Below, piece after piece: positions 23,822-35,300 of a stretch of 52,929 nt of DNA. Under the pieces are notes generated by a model. The model ran no database searches, was not told where the DNA came from, and saw only the letters and a program-made list of their open reading frames with translations. Positions within the stretch are counted from its first letter, which is position 1. Each line of letters starts with the position of its first letter. The position numbers were made by a program, and so were the translations under genes. Source of the DNA: DATFYM01 sp035315065 (GTDB lineage: Bacteria; Acidobacteriota; Terriglobia; UBA7540); NCBI GenBank assembly GCA_035315065.1, contig DATFYM010000020.1, positions 1 to 52,929 on the forward strand, given 5' to 3'.

Positions 23822-26800
23822 ATGACTCCTAAGCGGAAAGTTCTCTCAATTCTCGGCGTCATTTTATCGGCGGCGTTGCCTCTTGCTGCACAGACGTCCA
23901 AGGTGAAGCTCGTCAGCCCCACCAGCCCCAGTTCTGGGCAGGCGGGCCTGACGAGCGTGAACCTGGCTGGTTCGGGCTTCCCCAGCGGAACGATTCCGCC
24001 CAGCAATGTGACGATCACGCTGACGCCGGCGGGCGGCGGCAACGCCGTCAGCACGGCGGCGACCGGCGTCCGAACCGTGGTCGGCAGCACGCGCCGGATC
24101 ACATTTGTCATACCGGCGGGCACAACGGTTTCGTCCGCCACTGCGTATGCCGTGTCAATCTCAGGGACCACGAGTGGTGGCGCGGCGTTCCAGAGCGGGA
24201 ACACCGCCAGTTTAACCGTGGTTCCTTCCGCCAGCTTGGTATCGGTGTCCCCAAACGCTGGAATCCAGGGCCAGACTCTGACCGTGACCATTACCGCGCA
24301 GTACTCTAACTTTGCCCAGGGGGCAACGCAGGCGAGCTTCGGCCCCGGAATCTCCGTCAACGGAGGCCCTGAGGGCCAACTCAGCAACGTCAGTGTGACC
24401 AGTGCGACGACGGCGACGGCGACGTTGGTGATCGATAGGGCCGCCGCCACCGGCTCGCAGACGGTCAGCGTGCAGACCTCGGGCGCCCAGCAGATGTCGC
24501 TGTCGAGCGGATTCACGGTCAACCCCCTAAGCGTTACCGTACCCCAGGTTTCCATCACCAGCCCTGCGCCGCTGACGGTTTTCAACGCTACGGGCAATCC
24601 GATCACGGTCACGGGGACCGTGAACAACTCTCAAGACACGGTTAGCGTGAACGGCGTCGTGGCCGCCGTGGGTGGCGGGGCTTTTACGGCCCAGAACGTT
24701 CAGCTCCGCGAAGGTCAAAACGTCATCACGGCCACCGCCAAAGATCCGAGCGGCAACGTGGGTACGGCCTCGGAGACGGTAACGCTCAACACGACGCCCC
24801 CGCAGTTGGGGATCCTGATGCCGACTGACGGCGCCACCCTGATGTCGTCGACAGTGACTGTGGCGGGTAACGTCAACGAGCAGGTTCCGGGCTCGATCAA
24901 TTCCAAGCAAGTGACAGTGATGGTGAACGGCATCGCGGCCGCCGTCTCGAATAGCACCTTTTCGGCGCCCAATGTGCCGCTGGTGCAGGGTCCGAACACT
25001 ATAACGGTGTCGGCCACCGACCCGGCGGGCAACACTGCCCAGGCTCAGATCCATGTGAACTACATGGGTGGGATTCCGATCCAAAAGATCCTGAAGGTTT
25101 CCGGGGATAACCAGACGGGAGCGATTGGCAGTGTGTTGGCGAGCCCCCTGGTCATCGAAGTGGTGGACTCCAACGGGGCTGCGGTTCCCAACCAGCAGGT
25201 AACCTTCACGGTGGTGAAGAGCGATGGCATTCTGACTTCTACAACCCAGCAGGGCCAGCAAGTCACGCTAAAAACGGACCAGAACGGCTTGGCCAGCGCC
25301 CAATTGCAGTTGGGGACTCGCGTGGGCATGGACAATGACCAGGTGAGCGTCACCTCTACCGGGTTTGTGGGACAAGTGACCTTTTCCGCGTCAGCGTCAG
25401 CCGGTCCGGCGGCTGAAATCCTGGTCGACATGGGAGACAACCAGACCGGAGCGGTGGGGCAGGCGTTGCCTTCACCCTTTGTCGTTATCGTGCTCGATTC
25501 TGGTGGCAACCCCGTCCCTTATACCCCGGTTACTTTCACCGTTCAGCAGGGTGGCGGGACGCTGAACGGCAACAACACGCTGGCGGTGAGCACCGACGTC
25601 AACGGCATGGCGACTGCCGTTCTCACCCTAGGGCAACAGGAGGGCGTCAATAATAACGTTGTTTCAGCCACTTTCGAGGGATATACAGGACAAGCGGCCA
25701 GCTTCGTGGCATCAGGACAGGTTGCCGCGACCGTCTCTGTGACCGCCATTAGCGGCTTGGTGGAAGACGATTCCAGCATGCCTGTGCCTGGAGCCACGAT
25801 CACGCTCGAAGGAACCACGCTGAAGGCAACTTCCGACCAGAATGGGAATTTCACCCTCTCCCCAGTTCCGGTGGGCACCTTCCTGATGAAGGTCGATGGC
25901 AGTACCAGTACGCGGGCGGATGCGACGTTCCCGTTCCTGGTTTACACGATTACCACGGTCGCCGGTCTCAACAATACCCTCGGGATGCCAGTGTGTCTTC
26001 CACCGCTGGACCCGACTTCGGTGCAGAACTACGACCCCACTTCCACTCAGCCCGTGATCCTCCAGATGAGCGGCGTCACCGGCTATCAGTTCACCGTTGC
26101 TCCGGGCTCGGTAACCAATCCGGATGGCACCCCGTACTCGGGGCCGCTTTCACTCTCGCAGGTTCACGCGGATCGGGTCCCGATGGCCCCACCCAACGGC
26201 ACGGCCCCGGCCATGGCCGGGACGCTCCAGCCGCCCGGGCTGCATTTCAACCCTCCGGTAGCCGTACAGTTTCCGAACACGAGCGGGCTGGCGCCTGGGA
26301 CTGTTGTTGACATCTATTCGTATGACCATGACCAAATGGCTTGGGTTTCTCAGGGGCCCGCGCGGGTCAGCGCTGACGGCTCGGTGATCGTCTCCGATCC
26401 GGGCTTCGGTATCAGTAAGTCGGGATGGCATTTCCCTCCACCTCCGCCTCCACCCAAGAACTGCGCGAGCGCCTGTACGTCCAGCAATCCGTGCCAGACC
26501 TCGACCTGCGTCAATGGGGCCTGCCAGACGATGAATGTGGGCGACGGGACCGAATGCGACAGCGGCAACAGTGTTTGCGGGAAGGCTTACTGCAAGGGTG
26601 GCGCATGCGTGCCGTCGAACAATACCGATGGCATGCCTTGCGACCCGATGAATAAGTGCATTGAGAACCCGATGTGCAAGGGCGGCCAATGCACGGGCAA
26701 GATGGTGGATACTTCGAGTTGGTCGGACGATCTCTCTCTGTCTGCCGACGCAAAAGTCCCCCCGGATATCCTCAGCAAGATCAATTCTGTTGTCCAACTT

Positions 26801-27421
26801 ATTCCTGGTTTGGGGGGTGTGCAATTCAAGGAAGCAAGAGTGGGCTTCAAGGGCAGGGCGAAGAACTGCTGTAACAAAGACACCGGAATACAGACTCTCG
26901 GTGTTAAAGAGGGAGCGGCTAGTGTTCAGTTGACAGCCAACGTTGCAAACATACCTCTATTCGGCTCTCCCACTATCACCAAGGAGTTTGACTTTACGGT
27001 TGTCATTATTTCCATAGACTTCGAAGTGGGAGCCTTCTTCACCACCAACCTCCGCTTAAACGGGGAGGGTGGGATACGGCAAGACGCCTGCGACCCCAAC
27101 AATAACTGCCTCTACGGCGAGGCCAACGCCAGTCTGGATCCCGAAATCAAGACGACGTTTGAGGCGATAGCTTGCGTCGAGAGTTACTGGACAACGAAGG
27201 CCTGCGGAGGAATAACAATTACCCCGTTGGCTATTCGAGCCAGTTTCAGGGTCGGCATATCGTACAACAAGCCTAACTGCGGCTCGGGGCTCCAAGGCTT
27301 TGCCACGCTCGGCCGGGTAGTTTTGCGGGCCGAATTCAGTCTTGATATCCCAGCGCGTCCTCAGCGCGTCGTCTTTGAATACACGATCTTTAGCGGTGGT
27401 GGAGGCAATACCGGCCTGTAG
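23822..27421 (+). CDS. Large secreted Ig-like and cysteine-rich protein
   Basis: 1199 residues with an N-terminal signal peptide (VLSILGVILSAALPLAAQ). Order of parts: an IPT/TIG-like region (VKLVSPTSPSSGQAG onward), Ig-like repeats with TATDPAGN-type strands, two Big_1/invasin-like repeats (ILKVSGDNQTGAIGS and ILVDMGDNQTGAVGQ, each followed by VTFTV), a carboxypeptidase-regulatory-like repeat (VSGLVEDDSSMPVPGATI-like), a stretch resembling surface-protein linkers, a proline run PPPPPP, and a cysteine-rich block of about 80 residues (near 880-960; NPCQTSTCVNGACQ and similar) that probably forms many disulfides. The remaining C-terminal 240 residues carry further cysteines and match nothing I know. 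Likely a structural or adhesive surface protein. Confidence 0.8.
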   Translation: MTPKRKVLSILGVILSAALPLAAQTSKVKLVSPTSPSSGQAGLTSVNLAGSGFPSGTIPPSNVTITLTPAGGGNAVSTAATGVRTVVGSTRRITFVIPAGTTVSSATAYAVSISGTTSGGAAFQSGNTASLTVVPSASLVSVSPNAGIQGQTLTVTITAQYSNFAQGATQASFGPGISVNGGPEGQLSNVSVTSATTATATLVIDRAAATGSQTVSVQTSGAQQMSLSSGFTVNPLSVTVPQVSITSPAPLTVFNATGNPITVTGTVNNSQDTVSVNGVVAAVGGGAFTAQNVQLREGQNVITATAKDPSGNVGTASETVTLNTTPPQLGILMPTDGATLMSSTVTVAGNVNEQVPGSINSKQVTVMVNGIAAAVSNSTFSAPNVPLVQGPNTITVSATDPAGNTAQAQIHVNYMGGIPIQKILKVSGDNQTGAIGSVLASPLVIEVVDSNGAAVPNQQVTFTVVKSDGILTSTTQQGQQVTLKTDQNGLASAQLQLGTRVGMDNDQVSVTSTGFVGQVTFSASASAGPAAEILVDMGDNQTGAVGQALPSPFVVIVLDSGGNPVPYTPVTFTVQQGGGTLNGNNTLAVSTDVNGMATAVLTLGQQEGVNNNVVSATFEGYTGQAASFVASGQVAATVSVTAISGLVEDDSSMPVPGATITLEGTTLKATSDQNGNFTLSPVPVGTFLMKVDGSTSTRADATFPFLVYTITTVAGLNNTLGMPVCLPPLDPTSVQNYDPTSTQPVILQMSGVTGYQFTVAPGSVTNPDGTPYSGPLSLSQVHADRVPMAPPNGTAPAMAGTLQPPGLHFNPPVAVQFPNTSGLAPGTVVDIYSYDHDQMAWVSQGPARVSADGSVIVSDPGFGISKSGWHFPPPPPPPKNCASACTSSNPCQTSTCVNGACQTMNVGDGTECDSGNSVCGKAYCKGGACVPSNNTDGMPCDPMNKCIENPMCKGGQCTGKMVDTSSWSDDLSLSADAKVPPDILSKINSVVQLIPGLGGVQFKEARVGFKGRAKNCCNKDTGIQTLGVKEGAASVQLTANVANIPLFGSPTITKEFDFTVVIISIDFEVGAFFTTNLRLNGEGGIRQDACDPNNNCLYGEANASLDPEIKTTFEAIACVESYWTTKACGGITITPLAIRASFRVGISYNKPNCGSGLQGFATLGRVVLRAEFSLDIPARPQRVVFEYTIFSGGGGNTGL

Positions 27422-27460
27422 CCCGGTCGGGGTTGTTTTCGATCAAAGGGAGAAAACGAA

Positions 27461-28657
27461 GTGCAGCCAGCGGAAGACAACAGAGTGGCTCGGAACGGAC
27501 TATGGCTACGGGTCGCAGGGACGGTCGGCGCTCATTTCTTGGCTGCCTGGGCCCTCGCCGCCGGCTTTACACTTCAGACGATGCGCGTCCCGATCAGCGT
27601 GGACGGGCAGTATATCTCATCGTCCATGTTTCTGGATTTTCAAGCCAGGAGCTACGGAGTTCCTTTTGCGATTTTCGACGCGCACACGGTGGACGAGCGT
27701 GAAGTTGCGTTTGCGCAGATCGTGAGCGCGGTACGGAATAATAATTCCATCAAGGCCGCTCAGCTCTGGACGCCGCCGGCGCAGAAGCTCCAGGATAACG
27801 GGAAAACCGGCACCGTGGTTCCCCTGACGAACGCGAGTGCTGAGGATTTCGTTGCCCTTTATCGTTCAGCATTTTTAAACTTCGAGAACGTTCAGGTGAT
27901 TTCTGACATCCGGGTAGGTTCCCGAGACCTGTTTGTCTGGGACCCCCAGGCTCCCGGGCGACCGAGGCGCCGAGGGTTTTCAGTCGGTGCCAAGGATGAC
28001 AAGGTGGTGGTTCAGGAAGTTACCTCCGGCAGTCCAGTGGAGCTTCTGATCGTAAACTGGATGGATGAGGTGGCCAAGAACCCGCAAGCGTATCAGTCTG
28101 CTGTCACTCCGAAGCTGAAGTACCATTACGCGATTCCGGTAGACGGGCCCCACGATCCTGGCAAGTACCCGGTGGTTCTGGGGTTTGACGGAGAGTCTAT
28201 CGATTTCGACGTCTTCAACGCTGCCGTAGCGGCGCCCAGTCCGGTTTTGGCTTTTTATCGGAGTGCCTATCTCGCTTTGAAGGGCCGGTCAATCGAGAGT
28301 TTCATCCAGATGCACACGGAGAAAAGTCAGGACAAACTGCGAAAGTGGCTCGCGACAATGAGCAAGGAGGAGTTCGAGAAGTTCTACTTGTCCACCGTCG
28401 GGGGGCGCTACGTGAAGTTCGTGCTTAATGCAGACCCTGTGTACATTGTGTTTTATGGGCCCCAAAAAGGCAGGACTTGGCTGCCGGGGTCGCTCAGCTA
28501 CCAATACATCCTCCGAGATCCGAAGACGCGTCAGCTCAAACTCACAAACGTGTTCTTCTTGAGCTTCTTCGACGATTTCCTGCAGAACACGAACCTCTTC
28601 GATCAGAGGTTCCTGAAGCCGTTATCGGCGCCAAGCGTTCGAACGGCTGCGCGGTGA
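27461..28657 (+). CDS. Unrecognised exported/membrane protein
   Basis: 398 residues from a GTG preceded by AAAGGGAG. A hydrophobic segment near residues 18-38 (VAGTVGAHFLAAWALAAGF) suggests a membrane anchor or uncleaved signal. The remainder has features of an extracytoplasmic globular protein, with the segments SVDGQYISSSMFLDFQARSY and DPKTRQLKLTNVFFLSFFDD, but I recognise no family or catalytic motif. It sits 40 bases after the large Ig-like gene and is probably co-transcribed with it. Confidence 0.7.
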   Translation: MQPAEDNRVARNGLWLRVAGTVGAHFLAAWALAAGFTLQTMRVPISVDGQYISSSMFLDFQARSYGVPFAIFDAHTVDEREVAFAQIVSAVRNNNSIKAAQLWTPPAQKLQDNGKTGTVVPLTNASAEDFVALYRSAFLNFENVQVISDIRVGSRDLFVWDPQAPGRPRRRGFSVGAKDDKVVVQEVTSGSPVELLIVNWMDEVAKNPQAYQSAVTPKLKYHYAIPVDGPHDPGKYPVVLGFDGESIDFDVFNAAVAAPSPVLAFYRSAYLALKGRSIESFIQMHTEKSQDKLRKWLATMSKEEFEKFYLSTVGGRYVKFVLNADPVYIVFYGPQKGRTWLPGSLSYQYILRDPKTRQLKLTNVFFLSFFDDFLQNTNLFDQRFLKPLSAPSVRTAAR

Positions 28658-28693
28658 CAGCCGCAATGTGGTCTTCCGTGCCAGCGAGGAATT

Positions 28694-29311
28694 ATGGTTG
28701 TTGCTGAATGCCTCGATAACAGGATTTGGTTTGGGACACCCCGCGACCGAGACCAGTTTCGGCGAGGTCTGCCGCGGTTTGGTGGTCCGTTTGTGGGGTT
28801 TGTGGGGACCGAGAACAGTGCCTCGATCTCGCACACGGATAGCAAACTGGTGTGTCGTCTCTCGCCGAAGGCTTTTTGGGTTATCGTGCTGATGTCGATC
28901 CTTTTTGGACCCGGCCTGTCCCTACTGCTTTGGCTCCAGCCGGAGGGCATGAATCGGCACCTGCCCCCGTTTATAAAGGACGTAGTTTGGTGCTTCAGTT
29001 TGCTGGCATGGTTCTCGTTGTTTCGCTATGTGCTTCGCGAACCTCGCTTCGAAGTGCCGTATGAATCCGGCAATATTCTGTTTTTCCGGGGCCCTCGAGC
29101 GAAGCCGTTCCGGGTGATTCGCAGGGAGGAAATTCAACAGTTCGAAATCTCGGAGCGGATTTTTTTGGAAGAGGGTCATCGCATCGTGAACTATGTGCTG
29201 TCGGTGAAAGTTCTTGGAGGCCGGGCCATCGACCTCTGCGGGTCGACGGATCACGGCTTAGTAAGCTCCTTAAAGCAAGAGTGCCAGAGGATTACTGGTC
29301 GCACTACCTGA
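28694..29311 (+). CDS. Two-helix membrane protein, PH-like C-terminal part
   Basis: 205 residues, ATG preceded by GCGAGGA. Two membrane helices lie near residues 61-82 (FWVIVLMSILFGPGLSLLLW) and 98-114. The C-terminal part (FEVPYESGNILFFRG, RREEIQQFEISER, YVLSVKVLGGRAIDL) has the strand pattern of bacterial PH-type membrane proteins, but similarity is only structural in style. It ends about 85 bases before the giant gene's preferred start. Function unknown; it could assist assembly or anchoring of the neighbouring giant protein. Confidence 0.65.
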   Translation: MVVAECLDNRIWFGTPRDRDQFRRGLPRFGGPFVGFVGTENSASISHTDSKLVCRLSPKAFWVIVLMSILFGPGLSLLLWLQPEGMNRHLPPFIKDVVWCFSLLAWFSLFRYVLREPRFEVPYESGNILFFRGPRAKPFRVIRREEIQQFEISERIFLEEGHRIVNYVLSVKVLGGRAIDLCGSTDHGLVSSLKQECQRITGRTT

Positions 29312-29394
29312 GTGAGATAACCCGAGGCGGAACATATTCGACGAGGGTCAGACTTGTACGAGGAAACGGTCTGACTGGCTTGACGGAGGGAGTC

Positions 29395-32300
29395 GTGGCT
29401 GCATCCCAGATGACTAATCGGCGGATCCCACGCGGGCTAAGGCGCGCGGGTGCTCTCGGTTTCATTGCCGTGGCAACCTGGATCGGCTCGCTCTCTAGAG
29501 CAGACGCGCAGCTCGGGTCGAACTGCACCGCCAGCCTGCTCAACCGGACCGTGCCAGTAAATGCCGATGGAAGTTTTGCCATCGGCAACGTGCCGGCGAA
29601 CACCCAGAGCCTCTATCGGGTGCGGGCACGCTGCGTGAACCCTGATGGGTCAATCAGCCAGGGTCAGTCAGGCTTTTTGTCACTCAGCGCCAATGGCAGT
29701 ATTGCGATCGGCGCGATCGACTTTAATAACTTTACCCCTCCCCCCCTTTCCCTCGAAGTAGATGTTCAGGAGGACGTAACCACCCTGACTACCGCGGGTC
29801 AGACCGTACATTTGGCCGTGTTTGCAACCTATCCCACGCCGTCCCCTGCCGATGTCACCCAATTCGACTATGGGACACTGGAGAGCGTCACCGCTGCTGG
29901 CTCCGGGACTATGTACATTTCGAGTAACCCCAGTGTCGCTACGGTGGACTCCAATGGGACCGTGACCGCTGTGGGATCGGGCAACGTGACCATCACCGCG
30001 ACCAATGAAGGTGTCCTGGCCGCGATCCAATTCCAGGTTTTGCTTCCCGTATCCTCAGTTGGCGACGGGATTCCCGACACATGGAAGATTGCCAACGGCT
30101 TTGATCCGCACGACCCCAGCGTCGCCGGCCAGGACCCCGATGGCGACGGCCTTACGAATCTCCAGGAATACCAGCTTGGAACAGACCCCCATAATCCCGA
30201 CACCGACGGCGACGGCGTCCCCGATGGGAAGGAAGTCCAGATCGGAACCAACCCCCTCGACCCGGACACGGACCACGACGGATTAACGGACGGGCAGGAA
30301 CTCGCACTGGGCACCAATCCCCTGAACCCCGACACCGACGGCGACGGTATTCCTGACGGCATCGAGGTCAAGCTCGGCCTGAATCCTCTGGTACCCGATC
30401 CCACTACGACAGTACAAGGTCGCGTGGTCGACGGAAACGGCAACCCCGTTTTCGGAGCTTCTACGGTCGTCTTGACTTATTTTACCGGCGCCACCGATGC
30501 CACCGGTTTCTTCAGTATCCCCTTTGTTCCGGCCGACCTCGGAAACATTAACGTCCTCGCCCAGACCACCAATTCCGGGCAGATTCTAGATGGTAGCTCG
30601 GGATCCAAGGCCGTCGTGCCAAAGGGAGTTACGGATGTCGGCACGATTCAGATCTCAGTGGATGCCGGCGCAGTATCGGGCGTGGTTACCGATTTAAAGG
30701 GTAACCCCGTGACCGGTGCCCAGGTTACCGTCTCGGAAGGGCCAAACGTCAGATCTGCCACTACAGATTTTACCGGCCATTATCTCATAAATAATATGGT
30801 GGCGGGAAATATCGTCGTTTTCGCTATTGACCCCAAGACTGATTTGCAGGGACAAGCCAAGGGGGTGCTGAGCGTCAACCAGTCGGTCGCCATCAACGTG
30901 ATGCTTGGCCCCTCAGGGACAATCAATGGCGTGGTGATGAAGGCGGACGCGGTTACGCCGGTAGGTCCGGGGGTGACGGTAAGCATCTCGGGTCCCGAGT
31001 TTGCCACCACCGGCACCGACCCGGTGGGACGCTACGCTTTCAACCTCGTTCCCATCGGCACATTTACGATAGATGCGACCGACAGTTCGGGCAATCATGG
31101 CCGTACGACAGGAAACTTGTCGGAGACGGGCCAGACTGTGGGAGCGGATGTAGCCTTCCTGGGCCGGGGAATGGTGCATGGAGTGGTGGCAGACTCCAGC
31201 GGAAATCCGGTAGCCAACGCGTTGGTGATGCTGGCGAGCAGTTCCGTCTTCGGTGGGAGTTTCACCGCCACCAGCGACAGCTTCGGCAATTACGCCTTCA
31301 ACGGGGTCTTTGTGGGCCCCTTCCGCGTGACGGCCCAGGATGCGATAGGGCGTCGAGGCGGGAGCGCGACCGGTACCGTAAATACTGATGGACAGACGGT
31401 GACCGCCAACATTACGCTCGGGCCGGCGGGGTCGATCGCCGGAGTCGTTTACCGGTCGGACGGCGTCACGCCGGTGCCGGGAGCGCAGGTCAGCTTATCG
31501 ACCTACGGCCTGACCGCGACCGCGGATTCGGGCGGGAACTACAGCTTTAGCCTGCTGCCGGTCGGAATTTACAACGTTGCGGCCGTGGACGCGTCGACGG
31601 GAGATCGCGGAGCGGCGAGCGGGTCGATCAGCAGTCAAGGCCAAGTGGTTACGGTGAACATCAGCCTGAACGGGACCGGGCAGGTGGTGGTCACGGTGGA
31701 CGACGGCGCCGGGAACACGGTGTCCGGCGCTCAGGTTACGGTTACCAGCAAAACCAGCTTTGGCGGAACGCTGACAGGGGCCACGCAAGCTAACGGCACG
31801 GTGACCTTTGCGCACGTGCTTGCGGGCGCTTTCTCGGTGTCGGCGGTGAATCCAAGTACGCAACTGGCCGGGTCCGCTACGGGCAGTGTAACGGCGAACG
31901 GAAGCACAAGTGTTACCGTACAGTTACAGGCCTCGGGCAGTATCGTGGGTACCGTGTTTGCCCCGGACGGCGCGACGCCGGTGCCGGGCATTACCCTCCA
32001 GTTGAGCGGCCAGGTGAACCATCAGACTACCAGCGGAGCCGGCGGGACTTATCAATTCAACGTGGTGCCTACTGGTACTTACACTCTGACTGCCGTCGAC
32101 GCGCTGGGCAACCAGCGTGCGAGCGCCAGCGTGACGCTGACCACCCAAGGACAACAAGTCACCCAGAACCTGACCTTGATTGGAGTGGGCACGGTTTCCG
32201 GCCAAGTGACGAACCCAGACACGACGGTGGCGACTGACGTGAGCGTGACCGTTAAGAGCCAAGCTCCCGGCTATGGCCAGACTTTCTCAGCGCAGACGGA

Positions 32301-35300
32301 CGTGAACGGCAATTACTCGATCGGCCAAGTGCCGGTCGGGAACTTTACGGTGTCCGCATACACGCAAAACGCGACGCAGATTCTGGCCGGCGCCGGTTCT
32401 GGCCAGATAGGTACAAACGGCCAGACTGTAACCGTGAACATCCAGCTCAGCGCCACCAATTTGCCGGTGACCTTAACCTCCGGTGCCTTACTCTACGACG
32501 CGAACAATTTCCCGTGGGATATCTTCGGTAACGGGACGGTGGGGAAAGGATTTGAATACACATTCTCCGGCGACTTTAGTCAGAACATTGGCGCCATGAA
32601 CCTGGACATCGTGTCCAACGGCGGCGACAATTTCTTCACGGGCCAGGCGACCGGCACCACAACGCAAAGCGGGCAGGAAATTGATGTCCAGCAGCAGGGA
32701 ATAGCCGGACTTAACGTGACCCGAAAGATCTTCGTGCCGAATAGCGGATACTTCGTGCGCTATCTCGACGAAATAACCAACCCGACATCGAGCCCGATCA
32801 CCGTCAACGTCAAGTTGTTGACCAATATAAGGCCGACGAATTCGGGTTTCCCAGGAGTGCTTGCCACCTCGAGCGGGGATTCTGCGCCCAGCAACGGGGA
32901 CGACTGGTTGACCGTTGGTGACAACTTAGACGAGGACCCCTTCCTGTTCTTCCAACGGACGAACTTCGTCATTCCGGAGCTGGCCTTTGTCTTCGAGGGT
33001 CCGGGTGCGGCCGAGGCGCCGAGTGCCGCCAGCTTCAATCTGCTCCCGGCGACGATCGTCACCAAGATCTTCGCCGGAGGAAGCAGCGACATCGGCCAGG
33101 TTGAGTATGAATGGGATAGCGTCACGATCCCAGCCAATGGGACCGTGGCGTACCTGAACTTTGTGGCTCAGCAAACCAGCCGGGCCGGCGCTCTGGCCTC
33201 GGCCCAGCGTCTGGTCCAACTACCGCCCGAAGCCCTCGTCGGACTCGGCACGGACGAGATAGGCGAAATACAGAACTTCGCTGTGCCTGCGGGCGGGAGC
33301 ACGGTGGCTGCCCTGCCACTTCTGGCCGCGAACGTCTTTGGTCAGGTCCAGGCTTCGGATGCCACCACGCCGATACCGGGGGCTCCGGTTACCTTCCAGA
33401 GCACGCTCCCGTACTACGGTCGGACCTACTCCACGACGTCCGACTCAAACGGCAATTTCACCTTCAGCGGCAACTTCGGAAACTCGGGCAATAACGTCGC
33501 GATTCCGTCCGCACTTTTCAACTTGCAGGCGACGGCGCCTCAATCTCAGGTTCAGTCACCGCTGACGCAGGGCACGTTCGATCCCGCTACGCCTTCGCTC
33601 GCGACACAGAACATCGTGTTCTTGGACACCGGCATTGTGTCCGGCACGGTCACCCGACAGGAGGGCGAGGTCGTCAGCCAGGGCCAAGTGACAATGTCGG
33701 GCACGAACCTGCTGATACCGATCACCACCAGCATTGCCGGCGATGGCAGCTACAGCTTCCTGGCGATACCGCCGGGCACGTACACACTGGTAGCCAGTCT
33801 GCCCAATCCTCTGGGTACCGGCCTGACCGCCAGCATTTCCACCCTGGTGGTCGAAAGTCAGAGGAGCACCGCCAACATCGTGATTCCGGCTACTGGCGCG
33901 GTGGCGGGGATGGTAACCAGGTCGGACGGCACCACGGCAGTTAACGTACCGGTCAACCTGACGGCGACGGGGTTCTCGCGCTCGATCAACACCGATACCG
34001 GCGGCCGGTTCAGCTTCACGGACGTGCCCACTTCTACCTTTACCGTGGCAACGTTCGATCAACTGACCAACACGGCGGCCAGCGCCCAGGTGACCGTAAC
34101 GGCGGATCAGACGACCACCCAAAATCTCACCCTCGTGGTCGGCGGCACGGTGACCGGCACGGTGACCGAAAACGGCAACCCGGTTTCGGGTGCTCAGGTC
34201 ACGGTGATAGCCAACAACGGGAACTTCAACGCTACTACCGGTGCGAACGGCGTTTACACGGTGAACCAGGTGACTCCTGGGAACGTGACCGTACAGGCGG
34301 TGGACCCAGTGACCCAGTTCCACGGCCAGGCGTCGGGCGGCCTGGGACTCTCCGGGCAGACCCTTACCCTGAACGTGCAGTTGACTGCCTCGGGTACGGT
34401 CACCGGCACGATTTACCATGCCGACGGAGTGACGCCGGTGCCTGGCGCGACTGTCCTCCTCTGCCAATACTATTATTACTCCTGCTATTACGGGTCCACT
34501 TTCAATACAACTGCCGACCTTAACGGGCACTACACCTTCAACGGCGTGCCGCTCATCACCTTTACGATCGATGTGACCGATCCCGCCACTGGCGACCGCG
34601 GCCGAACCACCAATCAGGTGAGCGTCAACGGTGAGGTACGCACGGTTAATGTCACCCTGAACGGTTTGGGTACCGTCGTGGTTACGGTTCAGGATGCTTC
34701 GAACAACCTTATCCCCAACGCGCAAGTGACGCTGTACAGCCAAACCCAGTTTGGCGGGAGCCAGTCCGGCACCACGCAAGCGAATGGCAGCGTTACCTTC
34801 AAGAACGTCCTGGCAGGTAGCTTCTCGGTTCAGGCCACGTCTTCTACCACCCTTCTGGGCGGATCGACGACCGGCAGCGTGTCGATAGGTGGCACCGCAA
34901 ATGTCACAGTGCAACTGCAACCTGCCGGGACTATTCTTGGGCTCGTTCTCGCTCCGGATGGCAAGACGGCGGTGCCAAATATTACCGTCAAACTCTCCGG
35001 CCCGGTCAGCCGTCAGACGACTAGCGCCGGTGACGGCAGCTACACCTTTACTGCCGCCCCGCTCGGCGCCTACACGCTACAGGCCTTTGACAACAACAAC
35101 CAGTTGCGCGCCCAAATCTCGGGCGTCACGCTCACGAGCAATGGTCAAATTGCTACCGAGAATCTGGTGGAAGTGGGACAGGGGACGGTCACGGGAACGG
35201 TGACGAATCCGGACAGCTCGATTGCCGCGAATGTCAGTGTATCGCTCAGCAGCGCGAACTCGGAGGTTGGGGGTTCCTTCACGACGACGACGGACCCGAA

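Noticed and set aside
23797..24627. 276-codon − strand frame opposite the Ig-like gene start
   Set aside because: Antisense to a confident signal-peptide-bearing gene with no independent evidence.
33556..34920. 454-codon − strand frame within the giant gene
   Set aside because: Composition and position follow the repetitive coding strand; no family features. A GC-skewed repeat gene often opens such shadows.
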